Shown here: positions 10,124 through 17,702 of the stretch, in pieces
Layout of the letters: each line of letters opens with the position of its first letter
How positions within the stretch are numbered: the first letter of the stretch is position 1
Assembly (NCBI RefSeq): GCF_019977395.1
Contig: NZ_AP024660.1
Span: 2,294,001-2,358,000 of the forward strand
Direction: 5' to 3'
DNA from: Arthrobacter sp. NicSoilC5
GTDB lineage: Bacteria; Actinomycetota; Actinomycetes; Actinomycetales; Micrococcaceae
DNA length: 64,000 nt
Notes under the pieces: generated by a model
Told to the model about the DNA's origin: nothing
Seen by the model: the letters and a program-made list of their open reading frames with translations, nothing else
Database searches by the model: none
Program-made: the position numbers and the translations under genes

Positions 10124-11170
10124 TCACAAAAGGTTCCCGGCGTCCTTTCGGCTCCATCCCAGGGCAGGGGCCACGTATTTTGCGATGTTGCCCAAAAGCT
10201 TGGCGTTGAACTCCACGCCCAGCTGGTTAGGAACGGTCAGGAGGAGCGTGTCCGCAGCCTGCACCGCGGTATCGGCGGCGAGCTGCTCCGCCAGGAGGTC
10301 CGGCGGCCCCACGTAGCTCTTGCCGAACCTGGCCGTCAACCCGTCAATGACACCCACCTGGTCACGGCCATCGCGGAGCTCGCTTCCGGCAAAGAAGTAC
10401 TTGTCCTCATCATCCACGATGGGCAGGACACTGCGGCTCACCGAAACCCTCGGCGCATGGGCATGGCCCGCCGCGGCCCACGCCTCCCGGAACAGCTGGA
10501 TCTGCTCGGCCTGGAGTTCATGGAACGGGACCCCGGTGTCCTCCGTGAGCAGGGTGGAGCTCATCAGGTTCATCCCGAGTTCCGCGGCCCATACGGCGGT
10601 CTTCCGGCTGCCGGCACCCCACCAGATCCGTTCCGCCAGCCCCGGGGACTGGGGCTGGACCGGGAGTAGTCCGGTGGCCCCGCCCGCGTAGCGGGGATCG
10701 GCCTGGGCCACCCCGGCGCCGGTAATGGCTTTGCGGAAGGTGTCGGTGTGGCGGCGGGCCATGTCCGCATCGGTCTCCCCCGGCTGCGGCCGGTAGCCGA
10801 ACGCGGACGCGCCCTGCAGGGCGGGCTCGGGTGAACCACGGCTGATGCCAAGCTGCAGCCTGCCGCCGCTGATCAGGTCTGCCGCGGCCGCTTCCTCTGC
10901 CATGTACAGCGGGTTTTCGTAGCGCATGTCGATCACACCCGTGCCAATTTCGATGCGGCTGGTGCGGGCCGCGATGGCTGACAGGAGGGGGAAGGGCGAT
11001 GCCTGCTGCCGGGCGAAGTGGTGGACACGGAAGAACGCGCCGTCCACTCCGAGTTCTTCGGCGGCGACCGCAAGTTCGATGCCCTGGAGAAGGGCATCCG
11101 CCGCCGTCCTGGTTTGGGAACCCTGGCCGGGGCCCCAGTGGCCGAATGAAAGGAATCCGATGCGCTCCAT
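10124..11170 (-). CDS. LLM-class flavin-dependent oxidoreductase
   Basis: Luciferase-like FMN- or F420-type oxidoreductase, 348 aa. The N-terminal strand [12 protein letters not shown], the helix with [15 protein letters not shown] and the [22 protein letters not shown] region are typical of the LLM single-barrel fold. The frame stays open far upstream to 12535, but that part is antisense to the L-2-hydroxyglutarate oxidase gene and is not coding; the start at 11170 opens the family's first beta strand. The substrate is unknown; many relatives oxidise small carbonyl or sulfur compounds. Confidence 0.87.
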   Translation of the reverse strand: MERIGFLSFGHWGPGQGSQTRTAADALLQGIELAVAAEELGVDGAFFRVHHFARQQASPFPLLSAIAARTSRIEIGTGVIDMRYENPLYMAEEAAAADLISGGRLQLGISRGSPEPALQGASAFGYRPQPGETDADMARRHTDTFRKAITGAGVAQADPRYAGGATGLLPVQPQSPGLAERIWWGAGSRKTAVWAAELGMNLMSSTLLTEDTGVPFHELQAEQIQLFREAWAAAGHAHAPRVSVSRSVLPIVDDEDKYFFAGSELRDGRDQVGVIDGLTARFGKSYVGPPDLLAEQLAADTAVQAADTLLLTVPNQLGVEFNAKLLGNIAKYVAPALGWSRKDAGNLL

Positions 11171-11224
11171 ACTTCCCCCAACGGTGCTGCCGGCAGCTGC
11201 ATTCCCGGCTGGGATGATGGCTGG

Positions 11225-11584
11225 GTGGGTACTCCGGGTGAAACTGTCGCTGTCTTCAAGACCATCGTGCTGTTCGTGCTGGCCGCTGCCGCTGAAATCG
11301 GCGGCGCCTGGCTGGTGTGGCAGGCCGTGCGCGAGGGCAGGGACTGGTGGTGGGCGGGGCTCGGCGTGATCGCGCTGGGCGTCTATGGCTTCGTGGCCAC
11401 GCTCCAGCCGGACGCCCATTTTGGGCGGATCCTGGCGGCCTACGGCGGAGTGTTCGTTGCCGGCTCCCTGGTGTGGGGCATGGCATTTGACGGCTTCCGC
11501 CCGGACCGGTGGGACGTCGCCGGATCCCTGGTCTGCCTGCTGGGCGTCGCCGTGATCATGTTTGCACCCCGCAGCGGCGGATAA
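11225..11584 (+). CDS. YnfA/UPF0060-family membrane protein
   Basis: Small inner-membrane protein of about 119 aa with four predicted helices (about 10-28, 41-56, 70-88, 98-114). The motif [10 protein letters not shown] and the region with [21 protein letters not shown] are diagnostic of the YnfA family (small multidrug resistance-like fold). The start GTG 11225 gives an N-terminus slightly longer than usual. It is divergent from the LLM oxidoreductase, with only 54 bp between them. Transport role not established. Confidence 0.88.
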   Translation: MGTPGETVAVFKTIVLFVLAAAAEIGGAWLVWQAVREGRDWWWAGLGVIALGVYGFVATLQPDAHFGRILAAYGGVFVAGSLVWGMAFDGFRPDRWDVAGSLVCLLGVAVIMFAPRSGG

Positions 11585-11632
11585 AGCAGCGGGAGCGTGG
11601 CTAAAATCTAGCCACGACGAAAGGCGGGTCCT

Positions 11633-12835
11633 GTGGAGCGGGTGGACTACTGCGTTATTGGTGGCGGCATCGTAGGCCTTGCAACTGCCTACCAGTTGTT
11701 GCAGAGGCAACCGGGAGCCTCCCTGGTCCTGCTCGAGGCCGCGGGTTCCCTGGCTTCGCACCAGACCGGGCACAACAGCGGCGTTATCCATTCCGGCATC
11801 TACTACGCCCCGGACAGCCTCAAGGCCCGGTTCAGCAAGGCCGGAGCGCAACAAACCAAGGAGTTCTGCCGGGAGCACGGGATCAGGTTCGCCGAGCCGG
11901 GCAAGCTGCTCGTGGCCACCTCGGCCGTGGAGCTGGACCTGCTGGGCCGGCTGGAGGAACGCGCGGCCGTCCATGGGCTGGACTGCGAGCGCCTCGACCA
12001 GGCGGAACTCAATAGGCGCGAGCCCAACGTTTCGGGACTGGGCGCGCTGTTCATTCCGAGCACCGGCATCGTGGACTACGGGGAAGTGGCGCGGAAGCTG
12101 GCCGACCTCATCTCCGCTGCCGGCGGGCGGGTCATCACCGGAGCCACCGTGGGCTCGATCGTGGAGCATTCGGACCGCGTGGAGGTTGCCACGGGCCAGG
12201 CCGCCTACTCGTGCCGCCGCCTGGTGGCGTGTGCGGGCCTGCAGTCGGACCGCGTGGCGGAAATGGCCGGCATGAAGATTGATGTCCAGATCATTCCTTT
12301 CCGCGGGGAGTACTTCGAGCTCCCGGAATCCAAGTGGGACTATGTGATCCACCTGATCTACCCCGTACCGGATCCGGACCTGCCCTTCCTGGGGGTGCAC
12401 CTCACTCCCACCATCAACGGCAGCATCACTGTGGGACCCAATGCGGTCCTGGGCCTGGCCCGGGAGGGCTACCCCAAATTCTCCGTGGACCTCAAGGACG
12501 TGGGCCGCTATCTGCGCTTTCCCGGGCTGTGGCACGTGGCAAGGTCCAACGCCGCCACCGCAGTGCGCGAAGTCCGGAACTCGCTGTTCAAGGGCAGCTA
12601 CCTCCAGGAATGCCGCAAATACGCCCCCGGCCTGTCAAAGGCGGACCTGCTGCCGTACGAGGCAGGCATCCGGGCACAGGCGGTGCACCGGGACGGAACG
12701 CTCCTGCACGATTTCCTGCTTGCGGAGACGGACAGGATGATCCACGTCCTGAACGCCCCCTCCCCGGCCGCAACCGCCGCCCTGCCCATCGGGGAACACC
12801 TGGCCGGCAAAGCCGTGCTGCACCCCGCGTCCTGA
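11633..12835 (+). CDS. lhgO: L-2-hydroxyglutarate oxidase
   Basis: FAD-dependent oxidase/dehydrogenase of 400 aa converting L-2-hydroxyglutarate to 2-oxoglutarate, feeding electrons to oxygen or the quinone pool. The dinucleotide motif GGGIVG is at 10-15, followed by the family block HNSGVIHSGIYY near 55-66. The C-terminal half carries PFRGEYFEL and FLGVHLTPTING, typical of LhgO. The GTG start at 11633 has AAAGG upstream. Neighbouring genes do not form a lysine/glutarate operon, so it probably acts as metabolite repair. Confidence 0.93.
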   Translation: MERVDYCVIGGGIVGLATAYQLLQRQPGASLVLLEAAGSLASHQTGHNSGVIHSGIYYAPDSLKARFSKAGAQQTKEFCREHGIRFAEPGKLLVATSAVELDLLGRLEERAAVHGLDCERLDQAELNRREPNVSGLGALFIPSTGIVDYGEVARKLADLISAAGGRVITGATVGSIVEHSDRVEVATGQAAYSCRRLVACAGLQSDRVAEMAGMKIDVQIIPFRGEYFELPESKWDYVIHLIYPVPDPDLPFLGVHLTPTINGSITVGPNAVLGLAREGYPKFSVDLKDVGRYLRFPGLWHVARSNAATAVREVRNSLFKGSYLQECRKYAPGLSKADLLPYEAGIRAQAVHRDGTLLHDFLLAETDRMIHVLNAPSPAATAALPIGEHLAGKAVLHPAS

Positions 12836-12872
12836 CCGGCAGGCTGGCACCGGCCACGGCTAAACTGGCCCG

Positions 12873-13277
12873 GTGATCAACAGTGAGCAGCCGCCCCGGC
12901 CAACGGTCCCGCCGTCGCGCGGGAGGATGGCGGAACGGCTGCTGCCCGGCGGCGAGGAACCGGACCCACGCTTCACGCTGGCGAACGAACGCACCTTCCT
13001 GGCCTGGATCCGGACGTCGCTTGCGCTGCTGGCGGGTGGCATTGCCATCGAGGCGTTCACTTCGGGCCTTTTCATTGAGCCTGTCCGGAAAGGCCTGGCC
13101 GTCCTGCTGCTTCTGCTGGGCATGATGCTCAGTGGCGGGGCCGCCATGCGGTGGCTCCGGGTGGAGCGCAGCATGCGGAACAAGGCGCCGTTGCCGCTGC
13201 CGCTCTTTGTGCCCCTGCTGGCCGGGGCAGGCGCGCTGGCTGCCGCCGTCGTACTGGTCTTTATTCTCTGGCGCTGA
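12873..13277 (+). CDS. YidH/DUF202 family membrane protein
   Basis: Membrane protein of 134 aa with three helices (about 47-64, 74-93, 111-132). The DUF202 signature DPRFTLANERTFLAWIRTSLALLAGG lies before helix 1 and is plainly visible. GTG start at 12873. Only 4 nt separate its stop from the GTG of a second DUF202 gene, so the pair forms an operon, as YidH/YidG-like pairs often do. Function unknown. Confidence 0.88.
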   Translation: MINSEQPPRPTVPPSRGRMAERLLPGGEEPDPRFTLANERTFLAWIRTSLALLAGGIAIEAFTSGLFIEPVRKGLAVLLLLLGMMLSGGAAMRWLRVERSMRNKAPLPLPLFVPLLAGAGALAAAVVLVFILWR

Positions 13278-13281
13278 TTCC

Positions 13282-13614
13282 GTGGCATCCAGCGGCCCCA
13301 GCCCCCACGGCGATCCCGGCCTCCAGCCGGAGCGGACGGCCCTCGCCTGGGGCCGGACCATGCTGGCGCTGGTGACGGCCAGCGCCTTCTTCCTGCGCTG
13401 GCTTCCCACCTATGGGCCGCCCATCCTGATGCTGCCGGTGATTTCCGGCGGCGCCGCCCTGGCCATTTACCTCACGCAGCGCCGCCGCTACCAGGCGAGG
13501 TCGCACGGGCTGGCCGGCGAAAGCATCGAGGCCGACCTGCCCGCTGTGCTCTGGACCGCCTTCGCCGGGCTCGCCCTGGGGTGCCTGGGCATTGTGGTGG
13601 TGCTGGTCAGCTAG
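13282..13614 (+). CDS. DUF202 family membrane protein (YidG-like)
   Basis: Membrane protein of 110 aa with three hydrophobic segments. The short DUF202 signature LQPERTALAWGRTMLALVTAS opens the protein. Start GTG 13282 lies 4 nt after the previous stop; the frame is open further upstream but that would overlap the sister gene. Likely works with the preceding gene as a membrane pair. Function unknown. Confidence 0.83.
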   Translation: MASSGPSPHGDPGLQPERTALAWGRTMLALVTASAFFLRWLPTYGPPILMLPVISGGAALAIYLTQRRRYQARSHGLAGESIEADLPAVLWTAFAGLALGCLGIVVVLVS

Positions 13615-13648
13615 AACGGTCCCTGCCAGCTGGACCCGTACCGGCCAG

Positions 13649-14047
13649 CTAGAACATGGGCAGGACGAATCCGGCCAGCAGGGCCACGGCGCCTATCGCC
13701 GTCAGGCACCGGCCCAGGACCGAGGCCGTCCTCCCGGCTTCCTCCGGCCTGGTGGTCTGCCACTGCGTCGGACGCTTGGGGTGGTAATAGATGGGCAGGG
13801 TGTCTCCCGCGGCCATGTCCTTGATGTCAAACGGGGACATCGGGGCGTTGTGCACCTGGTGCTTCCGGTCAAACCAGCGGAAGCCAACACCGGTGGAATC
13901 GGAGTACACCACGGCCTCGGCCATGTCCCACGGGTGCACGAAGCGGCGGAGGAATCCGGTGTAGAAGAGCAGTCCCAGCCCGGCGGGCAGGCACAACCAG
14001 GTGAGCACTTCCAGGATGGGACCTGCCATATCGAGCGCAGTGGGCAT
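13649..14047 (-). CDS. DUF3592-like two-helix membrane protein
   Basis: Hypothetical membrane protein of 132 aa. Helix 1 (about 8-30) is followed by an outer domain with VVYSDSTGVGFRWFDRKHQV and the typical DUF3592 stretch GDTLPIYYHPKRPTQW, then helix 2 (about 108-130). It is convergent with the DUF202 pair. No clear ribosome site precedes ATG 14047. Function unknown. Confidence 0.7.
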   Translation of the reverse strand: MPTALDMAGPILEVLTWLCLPAGLGLLFYTGFLRRFVHPWDMAEAVVYSDSTGVGFRWFDRKHQVHNAPMSPFDIKDMAAGDTLPIYYHPKRPTQWQTTRPEEAGRTASVLGRCLTAIGAVALLAGFVLPMF

Positions 14048-14132
14048 GAAGTTGATGGTACAGCTCAGGGGCTGGCTCCTTCAGCACCTGATACGTACGC
14101 TGAAGGAGACCGGACCGGAGTAAGGGGAAGCC

Positions 14133-14369
14133 ATGAATGATCAGGACATTTTGACGCACATCCAGGCCCTCGTGGAGGAGGAGCACTCACTGCGTGAGGG
14201 CTCGGGGGGCGGGCAGGCCCCGGACCAGGCACGGCTCAAGTATGTGGAAGAAAGCCTGGACCAGTGCTGGGACCTGCTGCGCCAACGGCGGGCCAAGAAG
14301 GACTCGGGCGAGAACCCGAACGACGCCGAAGCCCGCCCCATCAGCGAGGTTGAAGGTTACAGGCAGTAG
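14133..14369 (+). CDS. DUF2630 family protein
   Basis: Small soluble protein of 78 aa, a typical actinobacterial DUF2630 member. It begins MNDQDILTHIQALVEEEHSLR and has the conserved block LKYVEESLDQCWDLLRQRRA. It is largely helical and acidic. AAGGGGAAG precedes the ATG, and a strong terminator follows. No function is known for the family. Confidence 0.88.
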   Translation: MNDQDILTHIQALVEEEHSLREGSGGGQAPDQARLKYVEESLDQCWDLLRQRRAKKDSGENPNDAEARPISEVEGYRQ

Positions 14370-14387
14370 CCGTCGCCGGACCGCCTT

Positions 14388-14422
14388 GGGTGCCCGGGTC
14401 AACCTACCCGGGCACCCCTTTT
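14388..14422 (+). terminator. Rho-independent terminator
   Basis: A perfect 12-bp stem (GGGTGCCCGGGT at 14388-14399 pairs with 14406-14417) and a 6-nt loop are followed by CTTTT. It closes the DUF2630 gene and separates it from the downstream hydrolase. Confidence 0.85.
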
Positions 14423-14449
14423 CCGTTACCCACAGATTGAGTTTCTTCC

Positions 14450-15244
14450 ATGCGTATCGCCGTAGCCCAGATCATCAGCAGTGCCGACACAGCAGCCAAC
14501 CTTGAGCTGGTGTGGGAGTACGCTGCCCAGGCCAGCAACGCCGGCGCCCAGCTGGTGGTTTTCCCCGAAGCGACGATGCGCGCCTTCGGCCACTCCCTGA
14601 AGGACATTGCCGAGCCCGTTGACGGCCCATGGGCCAGCGAAGTCCGCAGGATGGCGAAGGAGCTGGACCTCACGATCGTGGCCGGCATGTTCACTCCGGG
14701 AAAGGACGGCCGGGTCCGTAACACACTGCTGGTCACCGGGCCCGGGGTGGAGGCGTCCTATGACAAGGTCCACCTTTTTGACGCCTTCGGTTTCGCCGAG
14801 TCCCGGACCGTCGAGGCCGGGGAGGCACCGGTAACCTTCGAACTGGACGGTACCGTGTTCGGCCTGGCGACCTGCTACGACGTCCGTTTCCCGGGCCTGT
14901 TCACCGCCAACGCCAACGCGGGTGCCCAGGTGAACATCGTGTGTGCCTCCTGGGGTGCCGGTGAGGGCAAGGCGGAGCAGTGGGACCTGCTGGTGCGCGC
15001 CCGGGCGCTGGACAGCACCACTTTTGTGGTCGCCTGCGGCCAGGGCGATCCCGAAACAGTGGGCGCCGGCCCGGCGGGCACAGCACCCACCGGCATCGGG
15101 CACAGCGCCGTGATCACCCCCCTGGGCAAGGCGGTGGTGGCGCTGGGCGGCAAGCCGGAACTCGCTGTCGTCGACATTGATCCCTCAACGGTGGACGACG
15201 TCCGGACCAAACTGCCCGTCCTGGCCAACGCCCGCACGTTCTGA
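14450..15244 (+). CDS. Carbon-nitrogen hydrolase family protein (nitrilase superfamily)
   Basis: Cytoplasmic amidase/nitrilase-fold enzyme of 264 aa. The Glu-Lys-Cys triad is seen as Glu in VVFPEATM (about 41), Lys in YDKVHLFD (about 106) and Cys in LATCYDVRFP (about 143). The single-domain length fits omega-amidase or deaminated-glutathione amidase-like members. The start at 14450 opens the first strand MRIAVAQI. The gene lies alone between a terminator and the ammonium transporter promoter. The substrate is inferred to be a small amide, possibly a damaged metabolite. Confidence 0.88.
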   Translation: MRIAVAQIISSADTAANLELVWEYAAQASNAGAQLVVFPEATMRAFGHSLKDIAEPVDGPWASEVRRMAKELDLTIVAGMFTPGKDGRVRNTLLVTGPGVEASYDKVHLFDAFGFAESRTVEAGEAPVTFELDGTVFGLATCYDVRFPGLFTANANAGAQVNIVCASWGAGEGKAEQWDLLVRARALDSTTFVVACGQGDPETVGAGPAGTAPTGIGHSAVITPLGKAVVALGGKPELAVVDIDPSTVDDVRTKLPVLANARTF

Positions 15245-15569
15245 TCGCGTGAGGCGCTGTTCATAGCTTCGAAACAGACGGCGAAAGAGCGGACGACGCC
15301 GGGTCTCACCTTGGGCGCCCCGCGGGCGCCCGTGGTGGCAGGCATCGGGTAGGGCCGGGGCGTCCGGAGGCCGGCGGCGGAAGAGGCGCCGTTTACATGC
15401 CCGAAACATAGCCGATACGTGAACTTCACGCACGGGCGATTTGTGTAACGTGGCCGCAACTTTAAGCGGCATTGGCTGAAACACACACCGCCAAAAATGG
15501 ATCCCGGGGGAAATGCCATGGGGCCAATCGGGCCCCTGCACCACGTTCACGTTGCGAAGGGACCCACCG
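15245..15569. other. Intergenic region upstream of the ammonium transporter
   Basis: This 325-bp stretch holds no convincing gene. Its first half is G/C-rich with the inverted repeat GGGCGCC/GGCGCCC-like segments around 15313-15330. Its second half holds the GlnR-box-like repeats and presumably the amt promoter and 5' leader. Confidence 0.6.
15392..15429 (+). promoter_or_regulatory. GlnR-box-like tandem sites upstream of amt
   Basis: Four 5-nt elements are spaced by exactly 6 nt: TTTAC (15392), GAAAC (15403), GATAC (15414) and TTCAC (15425). The actinobacterial GlnR consensus is gTnAC-n6-GaAAC repeated. The second element is exact and the others match the AC ends. The position, about 140-180 bp before the amt start, suits nitrogen control. 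Inference from pattern only. Confidence 0.45.
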
Positions 15570-16889
15570 GTGGAAATCACTGCCCAACACGTCTGGCTGA
15601 TGATCTCGGCAGCCATGGTCCTGCTGATGACCCCGGGCCTTGGCCTCTTCTACGGCGGCATGACCCGCGCCAAGGCCGCCCTCAACATGATCATGATGAG
15701 CTTCATCTCGGCAGGGATTGTTGGCGTTGTCTGGGTTCTGTGGGGCTACTCGATGACCACCGGCGACGGCGTGCTGGGCCTCTTCGGCAATCCCTTCACC
15801 AGCTTTGGCCTGCAGAACCTCATGGGTTCACCGGACCTCCTCAAGGCCGGGTACAGCGCAACATTCGCCATCATCACCGTTGCCCTGATCAGCGGCGCCA
15901 TCGCCGACCGCGCCAAGTTCGGGGCCTGGGCCCTGTTCGTGCCGGTGTGGATCACGGTGATCTACTGCCCGCTCGCGTACATGATCTGGGGCGGCGGGCT
16001 GATGAGCGCAGGGGGTGCCGTCACGGAAATCTTCGGCCAGATCATCGATTTCGCCGGCGGTGCCGTGGTGGAAATCAGTTCGGGAACGGCTGCCCTGGTG
16101 CTGGCCGTGATCGTTGGCCAGCGCCACGGGTTCGCGAAGGACCCCAACCACCGCCCCCACAACCTGCCTTTCATCATGCTCGGCGCCGCGATCCTGTGGT
16201 TCGGCTGGTTTGGCTTCAATGGGGGGGCCGCCACCAGCGTCGAACAGGCCGGCCTCATTTGGATCAACACCCTGGTGGCACCCGCGGCCGCCATGCTCAG
16301 CTGGCTGGTCACGGAGAAGGTCCGCCACGGACACCCCACATCCCTGGGCGCCGCCTCCGGCGTGGTTGCCGGCTTGGTGGCCATCACCCCTTCCTGCGCC
16401 AACATCAGCCCCGTGGCCGCTATCGGCCTGGGCCTGGTGGCCGGCGCGGCCTGCTGCGTATTCGTGGACCTCAAATACCGCTTTGGCCTCGACGACTCCC
16501 TGGACGTGGTGGGTGTCCACCTGGGCGCCGGCCTCATCGGCACCCTGTCCCTGGGCTTGATCGCCCTTCCCGTGAACGGCCAGGGCGGCGGCCTCTTCTA
16601 CGGCGGCGGAGTCCAGCAGCTCATTGCCCAGACAGCCGCCGTCATCATCACCCTCCTGTTGTCCGGTGTTGGAACCGCGGTCATTGCCCGGATCATCAAC
16701 AAGACGGTGGGCTTCCGGGTCAGCCACGAGGCCGAGACCGCCGGCGTGGACCTGTCCGAGCACGCAGAGACTGCCTACGCATTCGGTGAGATCGGAGCAG
16801 GATTCAATCCCCTGCGCCACGCCGCGGCCCACATCCCGACCGCAGCTGCCCCGGCTGAACGGCACGCCAAGGAAGACTCCTTCGCGTAG
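15570..16889 (+). CDS. amt: Ammonium transporter, Glu-variant of the twin-His pore
   Basis: Amt/Mep/Rh family membrane channel of 439 aa with about eleven helices, importing ammonium. GTG 15570 is chosen because AAGGG lies about 9 nt upstream and the N-terminus VEITAQHVWLM fits; an ATG at 15513 would add 19 unlikely residues. The block IDFAGGAVVEISSG aligns with E. coli AmtB DFAGGTVVHINA, so the first pore His (His168 in AmtB) is Glu here, while the second (His318) is kept in GVHLGAG. Fungal Mep1/Mep3 carry the same Glu. No glnK gene is adjacent. Probably nitrogen-regulated through the upstream GlnR-like sites. Confidence 0.93.
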   Translation: MEITAQHVWLMISAAMVLLMTPGLGLFYGGMTRAKAALNMIMMSFISAGIVGVVWVLWGYSMTTGDGVLGLFGNPFTSFGLQNLMGSPDLLKAGYSATFAIITVALISGAIADRAKFGAWALFVPVWITVIYCPLAYMIWGGGLMSAGGAVTEIFGQIIDFAGGAVVEISSGTAALVLAVIVGQRHGFAKDPNHRPHNLPFIMLGAAILWFGWFGFNGGAATSVEQAGLIWINTLVAPAAAMLSWLVTEKVRHGHPTSLGAASGVVAGLVAITPSCANISPVAAIGLGLVAGAACCVFVDLKYRFGLDDSLDVVGVHLGAGLIGTLSLGLIALPVNGQGGGLFYGGGVQQLIAQTAAVIITLLLSGVGTAVIARIINKTVGFRVSHEAETAGVDLSEHAETAYAFGEIGAGFNPLRHAAAHIPTAAAPAERHAKEDSFA

Positions 16890-16898
16890 GTCTGCGTT

Positions 16899-17525
16899 CT
16901 AGTCCGCAAGGATCTTGTAGAGCGCGCGGCGCAATTCGTCCATCTTTTCGACGGCGGCAGCCCGCTGTTCCCCGGTCACTCCGGCGCGGAACTGGTGGAT
17001 GGCACCCATGAGCTTGGCGATGCTCTGATGGAAGTCCCGGTCCGCGCTGTCCGGTTCAGCGTTCCACGCGTTCTCCATTTCCTCCGAGTGTTCCGCCACG
17101 TAGGCGCGGCCTGCATCGGTGAGGGCAAACTCAGTCCCGCGGCCTTCGCTGAGCGCCTCAATCAGGCCCTCGTCCACCAGCTGCTGGAGCGTGGGATAGA
17201 TGGATCCCGGGCTGGGCCGCCACACGCCGCCGGTCTTGGCGGCAATGGTCTTGATCAGTCCGTAACCATTGGACGGCGCCTCTGCCAGGAGTGACAGGAT
17301 GGCCGCGCGCACATCACCGCGGCTGGCCCGCCGTCCGCCGCGTCCAAAGCCGGGGCCGAACCCCGGACCAAAACCCGGCCCGAATCCAGGGCCAAAACCA
17401 GGCCCGAACCCCGGACCAAAGCCTGGACCGCGGTGCCCATGGGGGCCGCGGTGGCCCCTCCCCCGCTCGAAGCGGCCTCTGCCGAACTCAGGGCCCGGTG
17501 GTTTGTCGTCGAATATGCCTTTCAT
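16899..17525 (-). CDS. PadR-family transcriptional regulator with GPGF repeats
   Basis: Repressor of 208 aa. The winged-helix PadR domain (about residues 72-150) has DVRAAILSLLAE, the SNGYGLIK helix and PSPGSIYPTLQQLVDEGLI. A C-terminal helical dimerisation arm follows. Unusually, the first 65 residues are Gly/Arg/His-rich and contain seven tandem GPGF units. AAAGGA precedes ATG 17525. A perfect inverted repeat upstream suggests autoregulation. The neighbouring PBP gene is divergent and could share control. Effector unknown. Confidence 0.9.
   Translation of the reverse strand: MKGIFDDKPPGPEFGRGRFERGRGHRGPHGHRGPGFGPGFGPGFGPGFGPGFGPGFGPGFGRGGRRASRGDVRAAILSLLAEAPSNGYGLIKTIAAKTGGVWRPSPGSIYPTLQQLVDEGLIEALSEGRGTEFALTDAGRAYVAEHSEEMENAWNAEPDSADRDFHQSIAKLMGAIHQFRAGVTGEQRAAAVEKMDELRRALYKILAD
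17346..17429 (-). repeat. Seven tandem 12-nt units coding GPGF
   Basis: The PadR gene carries seven in-frame 12-nt units, each coding Gly-Pro-Gly-Phe, with synonymous differences between units. Alternate units resemble each other, suggesting growth by 24-nt duplication. Such tracts can change copy number without frameshift. Confidence 0.9.
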
Positions 17526-17566
17526 GGTGGAATCGTCCTTTCATACTGTCGTGTTCGCTGCGGATT

Positions 17567-17602
17567 CAGCGATAGTTAACGATATGTCGGTAACTATCGC
17601 TG
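17567..17602. promoter_or_regulatory. Perfect inverted repeat, candidate PadR operator
   Basis: CAGCGATAGTTA (17567-17578) and its exact reverse complement TAACTATCGCTG (17591-17602) are separated by 12 nt. The site lies 42 nt upstream of the PadR start and 101 nt upstream of the divergent PBP start. PadR-type regulators commonly bind such dyads in their own promoters. Binding is inferred. Confidence 0.65.
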
Positions 17603-17702
17603 GTCAATGGTCTGGCGTGATCAAATCCTGACCTTTCCGGCTCTGGTTCGCTCCCCGGCGGGAGCGTATCCTGATCCCACCTTCGAGCGCGGGGGCTGAG
17701 GA

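Noticed and set aside
11171..12535. Upstream extension of the LLM oxidoreductase frame
   Set aside because: Antisense to the L-2-hydroxyglutarate oxidase gene; the true start at 11170 opens the family's first strand.
17346..17429. Tandem repeat as a possible replication or integration site
   Set aside because: Fully explained as in-frame GPGF codons of the PadR gene.
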